The translations under genes were made by a program, and so were the position numbers. Under the pieces are notes generated by a model that worked only from the letters and a program-made list of their open reading frames with translations, did not search any database and was not told where the DNA came from. From NCBI GenBank assembly GCA_003833135.1, contig QZLH01000037.1:1-64000 (forward strand): DNA of 64,000 nucleotides, given 5' to 3'. The stretch comes from Oehlia diaphana. Taxonomy: Eukaryota; Glomeromycota; Glomeromycetes; Glomerales; Glomeraceae. Below, in pieces: positions 1-11,182 of the stretch (position 1 is its first letter; each line of letters opens with the position of its first letter).

Positions 1-125
1 CTTTGAAGATAACATTGACGTTGGAGTATCTTAGGGTTATGGTAAGGAAAGTTGGTTTAGGCGGAAATACTTATCCTTGAAGATAACGTAGACGTTGGAG
101 TATCTTAGGGTTAGGTAAGGAAGGT
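1..125. repeat. two-copy tandem repeat, unit about 75 bp, cut by the window start
   Basis: The block beginning TTGAAGATAACATTGACG at the left edge recurs with a few substitutions from about position 75. Both copies run into the same TTGGAGTATCTTAGGGTTA stretch. Only two copies are visible, and the array may continue to the left of the window. No gene overlaps it. Confidence 0.7.
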
Positions 126-3100
126 TTGAATCACGTGCCCGAGCTTTTTTTTGATGGTTACGCTGGGGGAGTTAACTATACCCTCAAAATCCTCATCTCA
201 GGGAATCTTTTATGGGATTATAGGAATGTAGATAGTTGTAAATCGACCTCATAATTCTGCGCCACTTATTCCCAAGTCACGATTATGGAACCAAATTTCG
301 GTAACGTGAACTTGACGAATTTTATTGGTTAGGTGAACATTTATCTTAAAAATAATTTTACGAAAAAAAATACAAAGAAACGTTTGTTTAAAATATTACT
401 TATGTTCCTTTTCATTTTATAAAATTTATTGCTGGTTTTTTTTTTTAAAAAAATGAACTGAATAAATTATTTGTTATTTTGTAGAATTTGAATTTTACGA
501 TAAACCTTTATCTGTTATTTTAATAATCGTAATAAAAAGAAATGTATTAAAATAGAAAATTCTTCTTCTTTATACTCCCAAGGCTGCAAAAAAAAAATTC
601 AATGTATTTTATAGAAGATCGCGTTTTTTTTTCACTACAAAATAAAATAAATAAATATAAGAAATATAATAGAATAAAACTATAATAAGAAGAATAATAT
701 ACATTTCAAGGCGAAATTACAGGAAAAATACTACAATACTAAGATGAGAACTGAGAAAAAAATATTATTTTATTGCGGTCCATCGATATATGTACAAAGT
801 TACGATTACCGAAAATAATTTGGTGGTGTTTTTTAGTTTTCCTGGTAGTGAATGTATACAATGCACAAGTTATTTTGCATGAAAATGTTCGACTTTACAC
901 TTCGAAATTTGCCAAATATTCGAACATTTATACTAGAACTAAGAGGTCCTGGTATATTAGCTGACCCATGAAAACTAATATTTGTTTTTTAAAGGTCTAA
1001 ATGATCGTTCTAGTCAGTTTTTATCATATAAACTGGTAAGATTATTAAGATAGCTTAACAGGTGAAACCGGTTAAGCTGTTGTCATCGCTAATAGCCTAT
1101 TACAGGATAAATTTCAGGGCTGGTTAGAAGAACAGCCTATATCTTTCAAAGAAATCTGTTATAACAAGGAAGGAAAGTTGAATTTGATAAATAAGCAGGT
1201 TTCGTAGAATAGCATGTTACAAAGATTCAAGGCTTCAAGCTGATTTTATGTTGGTATCAATTTGTAAAATGCTTCAAAAAAAGAGGAATTGCGCGATCTT
1301 CCCAGAAAAAAAAACGTTTATTGGGTGAAAGATTTGTTGTAACCTTATAACAATAGGAAGTTAGAATAAGCAGTAGTATCAATTGATATCTTAATTGACG
1401 TTTAAATTTGTACCAAGAAAAATTCTCAATAGTTATAGGAATGAAATTAAATCCGATTACATTTTGAATTGCAAATTCATTTCCCAAATGGCCAAATTAC
1501 CGAATATCGGTCACAATTTCAAAATTGGTTGACGAAAAAATTAATGATCTACGAGTCGGTCAAGTCTTGTATAATTTGATTAATTTCCGATAAGGAAAAA
1601 TAGTACTTGCATACGGATCATTACTTAATTTATCGTTTCATTCAGTTACAAAACAACATAACATCATTTTAAAAATCTTATGATTTACAAAAATTCACGA
1701 GAATCTCAATTCTTCACATGATCTAATTTAAATCATTTATCTTTAAATCTTCGAGAGGATCACTAAGGATCTAATCATTCGGTGAAGATATGTGATTATT
1801 GAATATTGTATCGTCATACGAGATTCATTGAAACGTTTCGAGACTGGAGTTATAGAAACAATTGATTTTGAATCTAATGAAAGTTGTAGATCTGGGTCGC
1901 TGAGCGCCTGGCTATGAAGACAAAGAAAACAAATCCGTATTCAGTGAACAATAACTGTTTTAGGGATGATATTATAGAACTATATAATATTTTTTCTCAA
2001 TAAAAATTATATTACACACAAGTTGCAACTTTGATTCGAGTATATCTATTTGTATTTGGGCGCTTGGACTTCATATCCCACTAATTATAGACCTAATATT
2101 TCTTCTTATCATACCAAAATTTATTATAGTAAGAGTCTTGTACATATTACAAAAATAAAAATAAGAAGTAAAATGTGTTTCAGCATTCTAAGGATTAAAG
2201 CAGTTCTTATTCTTGTTAATTTTAAAAGAATAAATTAATGAAACTATTCTAATTAAAGTAAAATGAATATTAGTACAAACCTATCGACTCAAATGGCAAG
2301 TTGGATATAAAATGGGTTAGCCAGTTAAGACACGTTTTACTGTATATTTTTACACCACTAAAAGATTACTTGAAACGGTTGTTGACTTGTTGTTTAAAAG
2401 TGGAAAGGTTTAGAAGGTTAAAATTTAGATCGGTAAATCGATGCCAAATTAGGGTGAAAGCGTTTACGTTAATGCTATTAATATTAAACTTATCGTTTGA
2501 AAAATCGATCCAAGTTTAAAAAAAAAAACGTTAACATTAACGTTAGCATTTTGTATCAAAACGAAACAAATCTTAACGTAAACCCATGTACACCCCCACA
2601 GCAAGGGTGTTTATGTAATTATTATTTTTTCTTTTTGCCGAATAATTCGGAATAGGGAAATTTTAAAAATAGGGCTATTCTTACAATTTTTGGAGCATGA
2701 ATTGAATGATTTTCTCCGATCTTTTATTACATAATATCGTTTTTTTATCTTTCGTTTCCTTTATCGATTACAAATTCTTTTTTGTCCTTTAGGTGTGGTT
2801 GGGATCTGCGGATGATATCGAAGCAACTTTAGTTGGCGTACCACGGTGAAATCGACGGGTACTCCTTTTTTTTCATTTTTCCTTAACGTTAATTGATCAC
2901 TAATCAAGTTTTTTTAAATTCGAATTAAAAAATTTTTGATTTTTAAGTTCGGTCAAGGACCTGCAGTTGATGTCAAAGTCCTGGGTGGGCGTAATGTGGT
3001 GGGTGTATCAGCAGGTACGAGGCTTTTTTTTCGTTTTATAATTGATTACTAATCGAAATTTTTTTTTTCAGTTTTTTTTGTCAATTTGAGTACCTTTTGT

Positions 3101-3520
3101 TTAACAAATTAATTTATAAATTAACGTAAAAAAATTTCTTAGCTTTTTTTGCTAAAAATAATTCTTTATATACTAAAAAGAAGCCACTTTTTCTCAAAAA
3201 AGAAATAAATATTTATGTATATTAATAAATTTATTATTGTTTAATAATTTCTCTTACCACATGACATATTAAATGGTTATACAAAGTGTGTATTATTAAT
3301 TGCCGTATTTGACTAAGTATGGGAAAATCAAATTTGCCTACAGATTGTGGTATTGTTTTTGAATCCAAAGCCAACACAATACTAAATATTGTTTGCTTAA
3401 AAAGAATTCGATGATCAGATCAGGTACTACATAAAATTGTGCGACTGAATCTCGTATAAATTCGCTTAACGAAGAAATGTATCGATTGATCTTTGCAGTC
3501 TTCTTAAATAAGTCAATGAA
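126..3520. other. intergenic stretch without a supported gene
   Basis: The open frames here are short (76 codons or fewer), show no recognisable domain and look like chance frames in AT-rich DNA. Homopolymer A and T runs are frequent. The only coding-like material is the pair of duplicated blocks at 2793-3060, listed separately. Confidence 0.6.
2793..3060 (+). other. duplicated exon-like blocks, possibly remnants of a decayed gene
   Basis: Two GC-richer blocks of about 55-70 bp each follow an AG acceptor-like site and end at a GT donor-like site. The first covers about 2793-2847 and reads through as VWLGSADDIEATLVGVPR. The second covers about 2949-3015 and reads FGQGPAVDVKVLGGRNVVGV. The blocks and the T-rich spacers after them align with each other, so the unit of roughly 150 bp looks duplicated. 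No start codon or flanking exons are visible and I do not recognise the family. This could equally be an old repeat with chance open frames. Confidence 0.25.
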
Positions 3521-4375
3521 ATGGAAGTACAAATTATTAGATATCTTCAAAAAAACAAGACAGTCCATCTTTTAAGTCTGATTTTATTAATAATTATTAT
3601 TTACTATGATAAAAATCATGCTCTTAATTACATTTTCGTATCTGTCGAAGCATATTCATATATTTTTAATTACGACATGGTAATCTCACGTAGTGTTACC
3701 AATTATAATTCTTCTAATGATCACGTTTACACTAATGCCATCCGAAAGCGAAATTATGAATTTATTGGTGTCAGATTATTCATCGCTTTTATTTTTTTAA
3801 TGTACATTCTGGCTGACATTCTTCCAAATGTTTCATCATTATTTGTGTGGTTTTTTATTCTAGTACCTATGGTATATTTTCACCAATTCTACCAATTCAA
3901 GGTCTTATTCGATTTTTCTTACTTCTGCCCCCCTTTAGAAGGTTGCTTTAGGATTCTTACAATTGCATTTCCTTGTATCTTTTGTGGAAGTAAGAATAGC
4001 AGAATATTAGTTAGTATAATCCTTTTCTTTTTACTTGTGTCTATGCACAAAATCAGAAGATTGGTGAGAACAAGTTATTCTCGTGCAACACACAACATTA
4101 AAGATATTGAAGAAAATCAATATGACAAAATTGTATTATACCTTATTTTCTTTCTTTCGTTATACAATAGTATTCCTATGTTTTTATATTTTATAATAGC
4201 AAACTTTTTGACTAGAAAAGTTTTTTTTAGAGTTAATTTCGGTGGAGAAGGAGAGGAAAGGATTACGATGTGGGGATTACCTTGGCCTTGTGATGCGCTT
4301 GTTTCTCCTATGGATTTTGGTGTAATCTACATAAGCTTTGCCTTGTCTGTAATTTCAATTGTGTTTTACAATTAA
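3521..4375 (+). CDS. hypothetical polytopic membrane protein, about seven membrane spans
   Basis: This uninterrupted 284-codon frame with an ATG start is very long for such AT-rich DNA. I do not recognise the family. Hydrophobic segments lie at about residues 15-30, 82-102, 104-120, 142-157, 161-176, 204-230 and 265-283, giving roughly seven spans. There is a basic loop KIRRLVRTSYSRA (residues 177-189) and a Cys-containing patch around 136-155. The count of seven would be compatible with a receptor-like topology, but no receptor motif is seen and this is only inference. There is no N-terminal signal peptide apart from the first hydrophobic segment. It stands alone, with a TIR element starting about 190 bp downstream. 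Confidence 0.55.
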   Translation: MEVQIIRYLQKNKTVHLLSLILLIIIIYYDKNHALNYIFVSVEAYSYIFNYDMVISRSVTNYNSSNDHVYTNAIRKRNYEFIGVRLFIAFIFLMYILADILPNVSSLFVWFFILVPMVYFHQFYQFKVLFDFSYFCPPLEGCFRILTIAFPCIFCGSKNSRILVSIILFFLLVSMHKIRRLVRTSYSRATHNIKDIEENQYDKIVLYLIFFLSLYNSIPMFLYFIIANFLTRKVFFRVNFGGEGEERITMWGLPWPCDALVSPMDFGVIYISFALSVISIVFYN

Positions 4376-4563
4376 ATTTAGTTTCCTCATAATTTCTTAT
4401 TACGTTTAGCTTTTCTAAACAATGTTATAAAATTTAATAAATGTGGTATAAATTATTTTACTACACAATTTTTTAATGTTGTTATTAACAAGAACATTAT
4501 GATATGATTAAGAGATATTTTATTATAAATATAGATAAAAATCGAAAAATAATCGACTAGATA

Positions 4564-5006
4564 CAGTATGAGGTCCGGTCTAGCAATAGCCGGAGTTTGT
4601 CCGATAACGTATTTTCGAGGTTGAAATTACGTAATCAATTTTTGATGATCATTACGACAAAAAATTGGATTTTTTTCGAAACGGTCTTATAAATAACTTT
4701 GGTCGAAATTTCACAGAAAATTAATTGAAGCCTTAGATTTCAATAAATTATATCTATTTAATTTTTATCATAAAATTTGTATAATACATATTTTCAATAA
4801 ATTTAATGCAATATTTTTTAATAAAAAATAACAAATTAGTTCACCAAAATAAACTTTATTTTATTGAGATTTCAAATTTTCAAAGTATATTATGAATGGA
4901 AAAACTTTTTTTCCAAATGGTTAGACCATAAGCATATTAAAAAAATCGTGAAATCACGTGATCTGACACAACCCCGGCTTTTGCTAGGCCAGGCCCCATA
5001 TACCTG
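4564..5006. mobile_element. non-autonomous TIR element (MITE-like), 443 bp
   Basis: The left end starting CAGTATGAGGTCCGG and the right end, read in reverse as CAGGTATATGGGGCC, form imperfect inverted repeats of about 45 bp. They share the core CTAGCAAWAGCCGG. The inside is AT-rich and non-coding. A clear target duplication was not found. A TCACGTGA palindrome sits in the right terminal repeat. Confidence 0.65.
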
Positions 5007-5997
5007 AGACGCAAGCTCCCGAGTTACAAAATCTGATTGATTAATTTTATACTGATATGTATTTTCAATAAAGGCTTTAACATATTAAAAAATTTAATAA
5101 TTATTTCTCTACGAAAGTAAAGTACATGTACTGTATATAGTTACTGTTTTTTACCAGGTTCCCGTCGAATAGATTTAGTTATTTCAAAAATTAAGAACTT
5201 CATTAGTTGTAATAAATGGTCTGATGTTCATTCCTAACACTCAAAAGATCTTAAAACTCAATAAATGAAATTATGAGAATTTTATGCAAGTTGAATTATT
5301 ATTAGAAGATTAAACTTACTTCCAATATCTTGGCTGATTTTATCTATGCATGTCAATGTATCATTGACTTTTTAAGATTTATGTCCATAATTAATGCTTA
5401 ATTCTAGTCAAATACCTTGAATAAAGAATTTAGTTGGTCGTTAAAAAATTCCATCATCCTACTCATATTGTTGTGAAAATTTTGATTTTGGTAGCATGTA
5501 ATGTTATCACTAAGTCACAATACATAAAGTAAAGCAATCTCTTATTCTCTTTACACCTGTACAAATAACAGATTAGAATTCGCAAAATTTTAATAATAAA
5601 AATAAATTACTAAAGTAATTAGGTAATTTAGGTTATTGACTTCCAAAATAATTTTATTATATCAAACTTATAGAAATAAAAGAGATAAAAGATTCGTCAA
5701 AAATTTTTTTTTTTTTAAAAAAAAAAAAAATGGAAAGAGAATATGCATATTCTGTATACGTACAACGGAAGCTTATAAGATATCTTAATTATAAAAATAT
5801 AGAGAAAAAAAGTAAAAACGAATTTAAAAATTGATCTAAAATTCAAAAATCATTTTAAAAAAAAATCATCGTTTTTGTCCGAAAAAAAAAGAAAAAAAAA
5901 AAATTTAAACCGATAAAAAAATTAGATACCCGAACAAATTGGAGGTAAAGTAAAAAAAAAAAAATTTGTGATTTCATAAAATAAATTATTCGAATTT
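5007..5997. other. intergenic, AT-rich, no gene seen
   Basis: No open frame worth calling is present. The stretch contains A/T homopolymers around 5705-5730 and 5880-5905 and presumably holds the 3' end of the HMG-box gene transcribed from the minus strand. Confidence 0.5.
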
Positions 5998-6351
5998 TTA
6001 ATACGGCGGATACGGCGGATATTGAATATATTTTTCGAATAACTCTTCATAAGATCGATCGAAGCTTAAGACGCTGGTCGAACTTGCTGGAACGACCATT
6101 GTATTAAAGTTTTTTATTTGAGATTCAACTTCCGCATACTTTAAAAATTCGTTTTTTAAATAATATGGGAGATGATCTCGCCATATTTTTCCCATTAATC
6201 GCCCGATTTCTTGTGATGGCAAACGGGGGTTATCGAGTTTTAAAAATTTGTAATATTTTTTATAAAAAACGATGTAACCATTTGGCGTACGAGCCCTAAC
6301 GGTTCGTGTTTTCGACCTCACACGTTTCGGACGAGTAGGTTTTTTGGGCAT
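5998..6351 (-). CDS. HMG-box protein, MATA-HMG type (paralogue 1, inverted copy)
   Basis: This is an intronless 117-residue protein. A basic N-terminus (KKPTRPKRVRSKTRTVR) is followed by one HMG box at about residues 21-80. The box starts with the family hallmark TPNGYIVFYKKY, continues with NPRLPSQEIGRLMGKIWR and ends with LKNEFLKYAEVE. HMG boxes bend DNA, and MATA-HMG proteins resemble fungal mating-type regulators. The family is known to be strongly expanded in arbuscular mycorrhizal fungi. The C-terminus SYEELFEKYIQ resembles the acidic tail of the two other HMG proteins in the window, then ends in a PPYPPY tail. The ATG is supported by a TATA box about 55 bp upstream that is shared with the other two loci. 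Box identity to those paralogues is only about one third by eye. Confidence 0.85.
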   Translation of the reverse strand: MPKKPTRPKRVRSKTRTVRARTPNGYIVFYKKYYKFLKLDNPRLPSQEIGRLMGKIWRDHLPYYLKNEFLKYAEVESQIKNFNTMVVPASSTSVLSFDRSYEELFEKYIQYPPYPPY

Positions 6352-6403
6352 AACAAATAAAATGATTAATTCTCGCCAAAAATGAACAGCTAAATTTCTG
6401 TCA

Positions 6404-6411
6404 TTTTTATA
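6404..6411 (-). promoter_or_regulatory. TATA box of the HMG-box gene, shared by all three paralogues
   Basis: On the minus strand the sequence GTATAAAAATGACAG follows an AATTAATTAYGAAAAA stretch. The same block precedes the HMG genes at 43987 and 49402. Here the ATG inside the block is followed in frame by a TAG after three codons. The block therefore cannot be translated into the HMG protein and is better read as core promoter and 5' leader. Confidence 0.55.
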
Positions 6412-8560
6412 CTTTTTTTTTCGTAATTAATTTTTTATTGAAGGAAAAAACAGATTTTTTTCCGATTTAAACGTAATTTTAAATCGATTTTTCAAAGTTC
6501 GGAAATAAATGAAAGTCAACTCCGTCCATAAAAAGGAGTAAAGGATAAATTTGTTTAGAGTATTGTGTCAGAAGGTATAAAAAACCATGTGCGTTCATTC
6601 TTTCAATACACCAAATCGAAATGATGATTGATGACAAAAGGAAATAGATTAATGAGTTCAAATTTAGTAAATATTAAAAGGATCTATCGCCAAATTATTA
6701 ATGGTGTACCAAACAAAATTAAATGTAATGAAAAATGAAAATAAAAAATTTTAAGAGAGAAAAAATGAAGATTATTGATAAAATTGGATGTATTTATTAT
6801 GCTTTTATAGTCTAATTTTAGAAATATGAACCACCATATTTATCAACAATAATAATCATTGGAAAAAAAAAAAAATTAATAAACAAAATGTATGATGCCT
6901 TTTTTTATTGTAAAACATTATAAACCGATTTTTTTTTTTTCAAGGACCCTAAAAGACATTAGTTAAAGATCGGCATTATCAGAGATCTTTAAATTTTGAT
7001 TGGCTCAGTATTGGCTCCCTCATTTAGTAATAGGACGCGAGATCTACCCATCGTTTATTTTAATCGAAACTTTAAGTATTTATAATTATAATTTATTAAT
7101 TAATATAACATGAAGAAGGTTTCATTCGAAAATTATAATTTTATTAGCCGTATGTAATGAAAGAAAAAAAATTAAAAATATTTCTCTTTCAAACGCTGCA
7201 CGCATTCTTCTTTCTCCCTATTTCTTCCAAATATTTCCAAATTTTTCTTTCATTTTACTATTATCGAAATATTTTGTTACCAGTTGGGCTGTTGTATCAG
7301 TATGCATTGCAATATGCAATTATAATATATTGTTTCTCATTATGTGATTGTGTGTAATCTTTTCTTTCGCTTATGACAATATGCTGCATTAAATCAATGC
7401 AAAATTGGTAACTTTCTCAAAGTTTTTGTGTGATGATTATTGACTCACAATTAAAAATAGAGATAATAATAATGCTGCTAAGTTTAAGTGGATATTTACC
7501 TGTTTTAGTAGTGGTGTACCTTTCACGGCAAGGACCATCAGGTTATTAAACCATATTTGTAGATGAATTTTTGGTGATTATTGAGGGACTAAATACGGTA
7601 AATTTTGGTTAAGCTTAATGAATTTTTATTAATGATATCAAAATATTGGACCCTATATTTATTATTAAAATTTTTATTATTTACGAAAATAGAAAAATAT
7701 TAGGGTGCTAGAAAAAAGGGGCATTTGGTTTTGAATATTAAATATTGTTCTATATTAAATTTTTCAAATTGTTATACGTTTGATCACCATGCTTAAACTT
7801 GTTTATTCAGTCAATTTGGTAGTACTCACCCCATATTGGCGCTGGTAATCTCTATTAGAAGTTTTTCCGGTTCTGCACCACCTAGGTTTTAAAAAATTAT
7901 TTCTGATTTAATTCTTTCAAATACGATATTCTAATAAGCGTTTTCATTGCAATATGAAGCTTGGAATATGCAAAATATGGAAGCGAGAGCATCAAAAGCT
8001 TTTTATCTTTTTGTATTTAGAAAACCAGTACCATACATTTCATGGTTTCCTAGAGTAAGCTTGTATTCGAGTCACCTCAGTTTATTCCAAGTACTTTTTC
8101 TACAATTCATAGTTTTTTTTGAAATTAGGAAGAAATAAAACACAGCAGATGTGTTTATACCTGCAACAATATAGTACTTCACAACAGCAAATACCATTGT
8201 CACGAATTAAATATGGTTTGAATATATATAATTGTCAAATTTTAAATTTTGTGCAAAGTTTTATTCTTTAACATCTGTCAAGTCATGAGCAAATTTCTTC
8301 ATGGAAGTAGAGGTAACCAGATAATAGGTAATTAAAATAGGTATTAAAGGTAAGTTTATTGTGTTGACTACTACTACTTACAACTTACCGTCGGTAGCAG
8401 ATGGTTTAACTAACATGAATGTATTTTTTTGAACGGAACTTTAGGTCATAGTGTGGTCGCTGGGAGCAGGATCTTTGAATTTCCTGACATTAATTTTCGT
8501 GTGTCGTCGCGTGTTTCTATATTAGCAAGATCAATTTTTCCTTCTTGATACCAAATCCTT
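6412..8560 (-). repeat. inverted third copy of the HMG upstream region
   Basis: Read on the minus strand, several segments match the upstream regions of the two tandem HMG genes in the same order. These are 8425-8520 (with 41990-42085), 8268-8320 (with about 42165-42225), 8160-8240 (with about 47636-47700), 7700-7885 (with 42585-42785) and 6564-6645 (with 43741-43810). The match is patchy but collinear over about 2 kb. I see no gene of its own in it; the short frames at 6479-6661, 7157-7357 and 7947-8138 have no domain and fall inside this conserved non-coding DNA. Confidence 0.7.
7700..7850 (-). mobile_element. MITE-like element embedded in the HMG upstream region (copy 3)
   Basis: The ends are inverted repeats. 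The left end carries TTAGGGTGCTAGAAAAAAGG, and the right end read in reverse begins ATATGGGGTGAGTACTA. The inside matches, in reverse orientation, the elements at 42612-42782 and 48014-48178. It probably inserted before the HMG cassettes were duplicated. Confidence 0.5.
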
Positions 8561-9008
8561 GTCTAACGGGTTTACTTGGATTAACGTCGATCAAAATTTA
8601 TATTTCGCAAACGAGACACAAAAATGTATTTATGTTTTATAACGTGTTATATTATTATCGATAACTTAAATAAAGAGAATTTCATTTTACTTTATAGAAA
8701 CTGGCGGATAATCAGACAGACGGGCATTGTTTATTGGAAAGAGATTTCTCAAAAACACGTACATCTTTACTTCTTATTTAAGGTAAGACCGATCAATTAA
8801 TAATAATTTAATTATAAAATAATAAATAATGCTATTATATTTTTATTATAAGATGACATTTACATATATAATGAATGAAATACATAGAAAAATATTGTAT
8901 ATCAATTAAATAAATTACATGTGATTAAATAATATAATTAATAAAATTATTACATATACTGTATATATATATATAATTTTTATATCATAACTTATTCTTT
9001 TTTTTTTT

Positions 9009-11182
9009 TTAGTGATGAAGTTTAAACCATATAATTCTTATTAATCCAAAAATTAATACGACGCCCCAACAAGCGATTAAAATCCAAAAAAGAGGGAGTT
9101 CAGATTTTAATCTATCTTCATAAGCATCAAATAATCTACCAATTTGTCCTCCCGTACCTTCTTCATCGGGTTCACCTGCAAATCTAATCGTAGCTTCACT
9201 TATGACTGAATTCATTTTATCAGGTTTTATCATTAATATATTTTCACTAACACGCGGTAAACCAAGGTGAGAATTATCTTTTATAAATGTTAACCCACTT
9301 TGAATTCCTTTAATTTTTACAAGAATTAAACAATTTAACAATTCATCAATTACATTTCTTATAAATGGAACTTCACCAAATGTTGTATTAACAAATCCAA
9401 CAATTTCATCAACTGCTGTATTCAATGTATTATTAAGAGCTGTTGTAGTAATATTTACCCAACCAAATAAATTATGATTTATATCATTCTCCAAATTTAT
9501 TATAATATTATTGCTTTGTGTAGAATATTGCTATAAAATAATAATAATAATAACATTAATATTATTTTTTTTAAAAAAAGTATTACTGTAAAATGAACTT
9601 TTAAATAATAATTAATACTCACTTTAGATGATTCTTGTAAATTTGAATTCATAAGTCCCATAACAGTATTTCCAAAATTAGAAATACTTTCACTAATTTC
9701 ATCTTTATAAGTACGTCGAACACCATTTAATATTGCAATTTGAATAAATATAGATATAATTCCTGCTAATCCAATAATAAAACATATAATCGCCGGTTTA
9801 AATAATATATAATCCCAAAACCATCGATAAAGTTTTTGATTTTCTCGATTCTTAAAATAAGTTGAAGTTTTAACTATATAATTTTGTAAAAATGGATTTT
9901 CTGAAAATTTAATAATATCAATAATCGAATTTTTATTTATATTCGAATTTGTCCTTTTAAAATTATTTAAACTTTTATCAACTTTGTTCATAAATCTTTT
10001 ATGAGAGATCCAAATATAAAATATATTTGCTAAAATTAACAATATAGAAAGTGCAATTAATATAGAAAGTCCAATCCATGCTGTTCTTTTCAAATCATTT
10101 TTAATATTATCAAGTACTTCAAGATTTAAATTATTTTCACAAAATTTTATATTATTACCCATTGGAGGTACTGGAAGGATTGACGAATTAAATTTTATAT
10201 CTGACATAGAATTATTAATAATAACTCGTAATTCATTAAATGGAATTGAAATTAGATTTGTTAATCTATTTTCAATTTCATCCATAGAGGGAATACTTGC
10301 ATTAAGAGTATCTAAACCATTAACGATACCGGTCGTTGGAAATGTGACCTTATTTAAATCTTCTGCTGCCGGAATAGATACTGTAGGAATTTCGGGTAAA
10401 TTTAATAATCCACCAACATTTGATAATGCACTTCTAATACCTTCTAAAGATGAATTAATTCCAGCAATTGAATTGTCTATTGCAGTCTTAATTCCAGCTA
10501 ATGCATTATTTGAGAAACCTTGTAAAAATATAACAGCTTCTGATACGGCACTTATTGATCCTCGTACGGCCAGTTCTAAAAGACATCGAAATGTACTTTT
10601 ATACAAATTAATGAAAAATACTATTATACCGTTCAATGCTTGAATACCCAAGTCCAAGGTTCTTACAAATCCTCGAATTGTCGAATTTATTGTATCAAAT
10701 ATTGAGTCATTAAAAGGTCCAGCCATGAAATGTGGTAAAGATATTAAAGATGACGTAGCTAATTCGAGTGCATCACATGACTTATTGACTCGTTGTCTTA
10801 TATCTTCTATAATTGGGTCAATTGAATTCATTGCGATGAATAATCTGCCGATTACAAATATAAATGAAATAATCGGGTAAGTGATCCATGCTAATGATAA
10901 CTTTCCACGTAATCCAATATATGGATGAATATTAGAATTGGAATCTACAGTATTTAAAAAGTTAGTAATTTATTTACTGGTTAATCAGGAAAATGTAAAA
11001 AATTTTTTTAATTTAAAAGAATCATTGTTTTTCAACAAACCATCATTAATAAATTTCTCAGAATTTATAGAAGCATTATGTTCTGAATATATACTAGAAG
11101 ATGTATGTTCTGATGATGCAACACCCGCTGACCAAGAAGCTGAATGGCTTAGAGGTGGCTTGTTTATATTTTTTTGAGACAT
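9009..11182 (-). CDS. PRM1: plasma membrane fusion protein Prm1
   Basis: The model has three exons: 11041-11182, 9623-10944 and 9009-9530, encoding 661 residues. Intron 1 (10945-11040) has a GTTTGT donor, a TACTAAC branch site and a TAG acceptor. Intron 2 (9531-9622) has GTGAGT and TAG. The frame is kept at both junctions. Prm1 is a multi-span membrane protein that acts at cell contact during mating fusion. The family hallmark HPYIGLRGKLSLAW (about residues 54-67) spans the exon 2 start and leads into the first membrane span (68-85). Further spans lie at about 147-170, 336-360, 430-453 and 635-658. A long extracellular-type stretch rich in Asn-x-Ser/Thr sites lies between spans 2 and 3. The length equals what I recall for yeast Prm1. 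A model starting at the Met encoded at 10831 would lose the conserved N-terminus. No disruption is seen. Confidence 0.85.

Noticed and set aside
10344..10643. 99-codon plus-strand frame inside PRM1
   Set aside because: It is a reverse-strand shadow of a clearly recognisable PRM1 exon. The same applies to 10938-11177.
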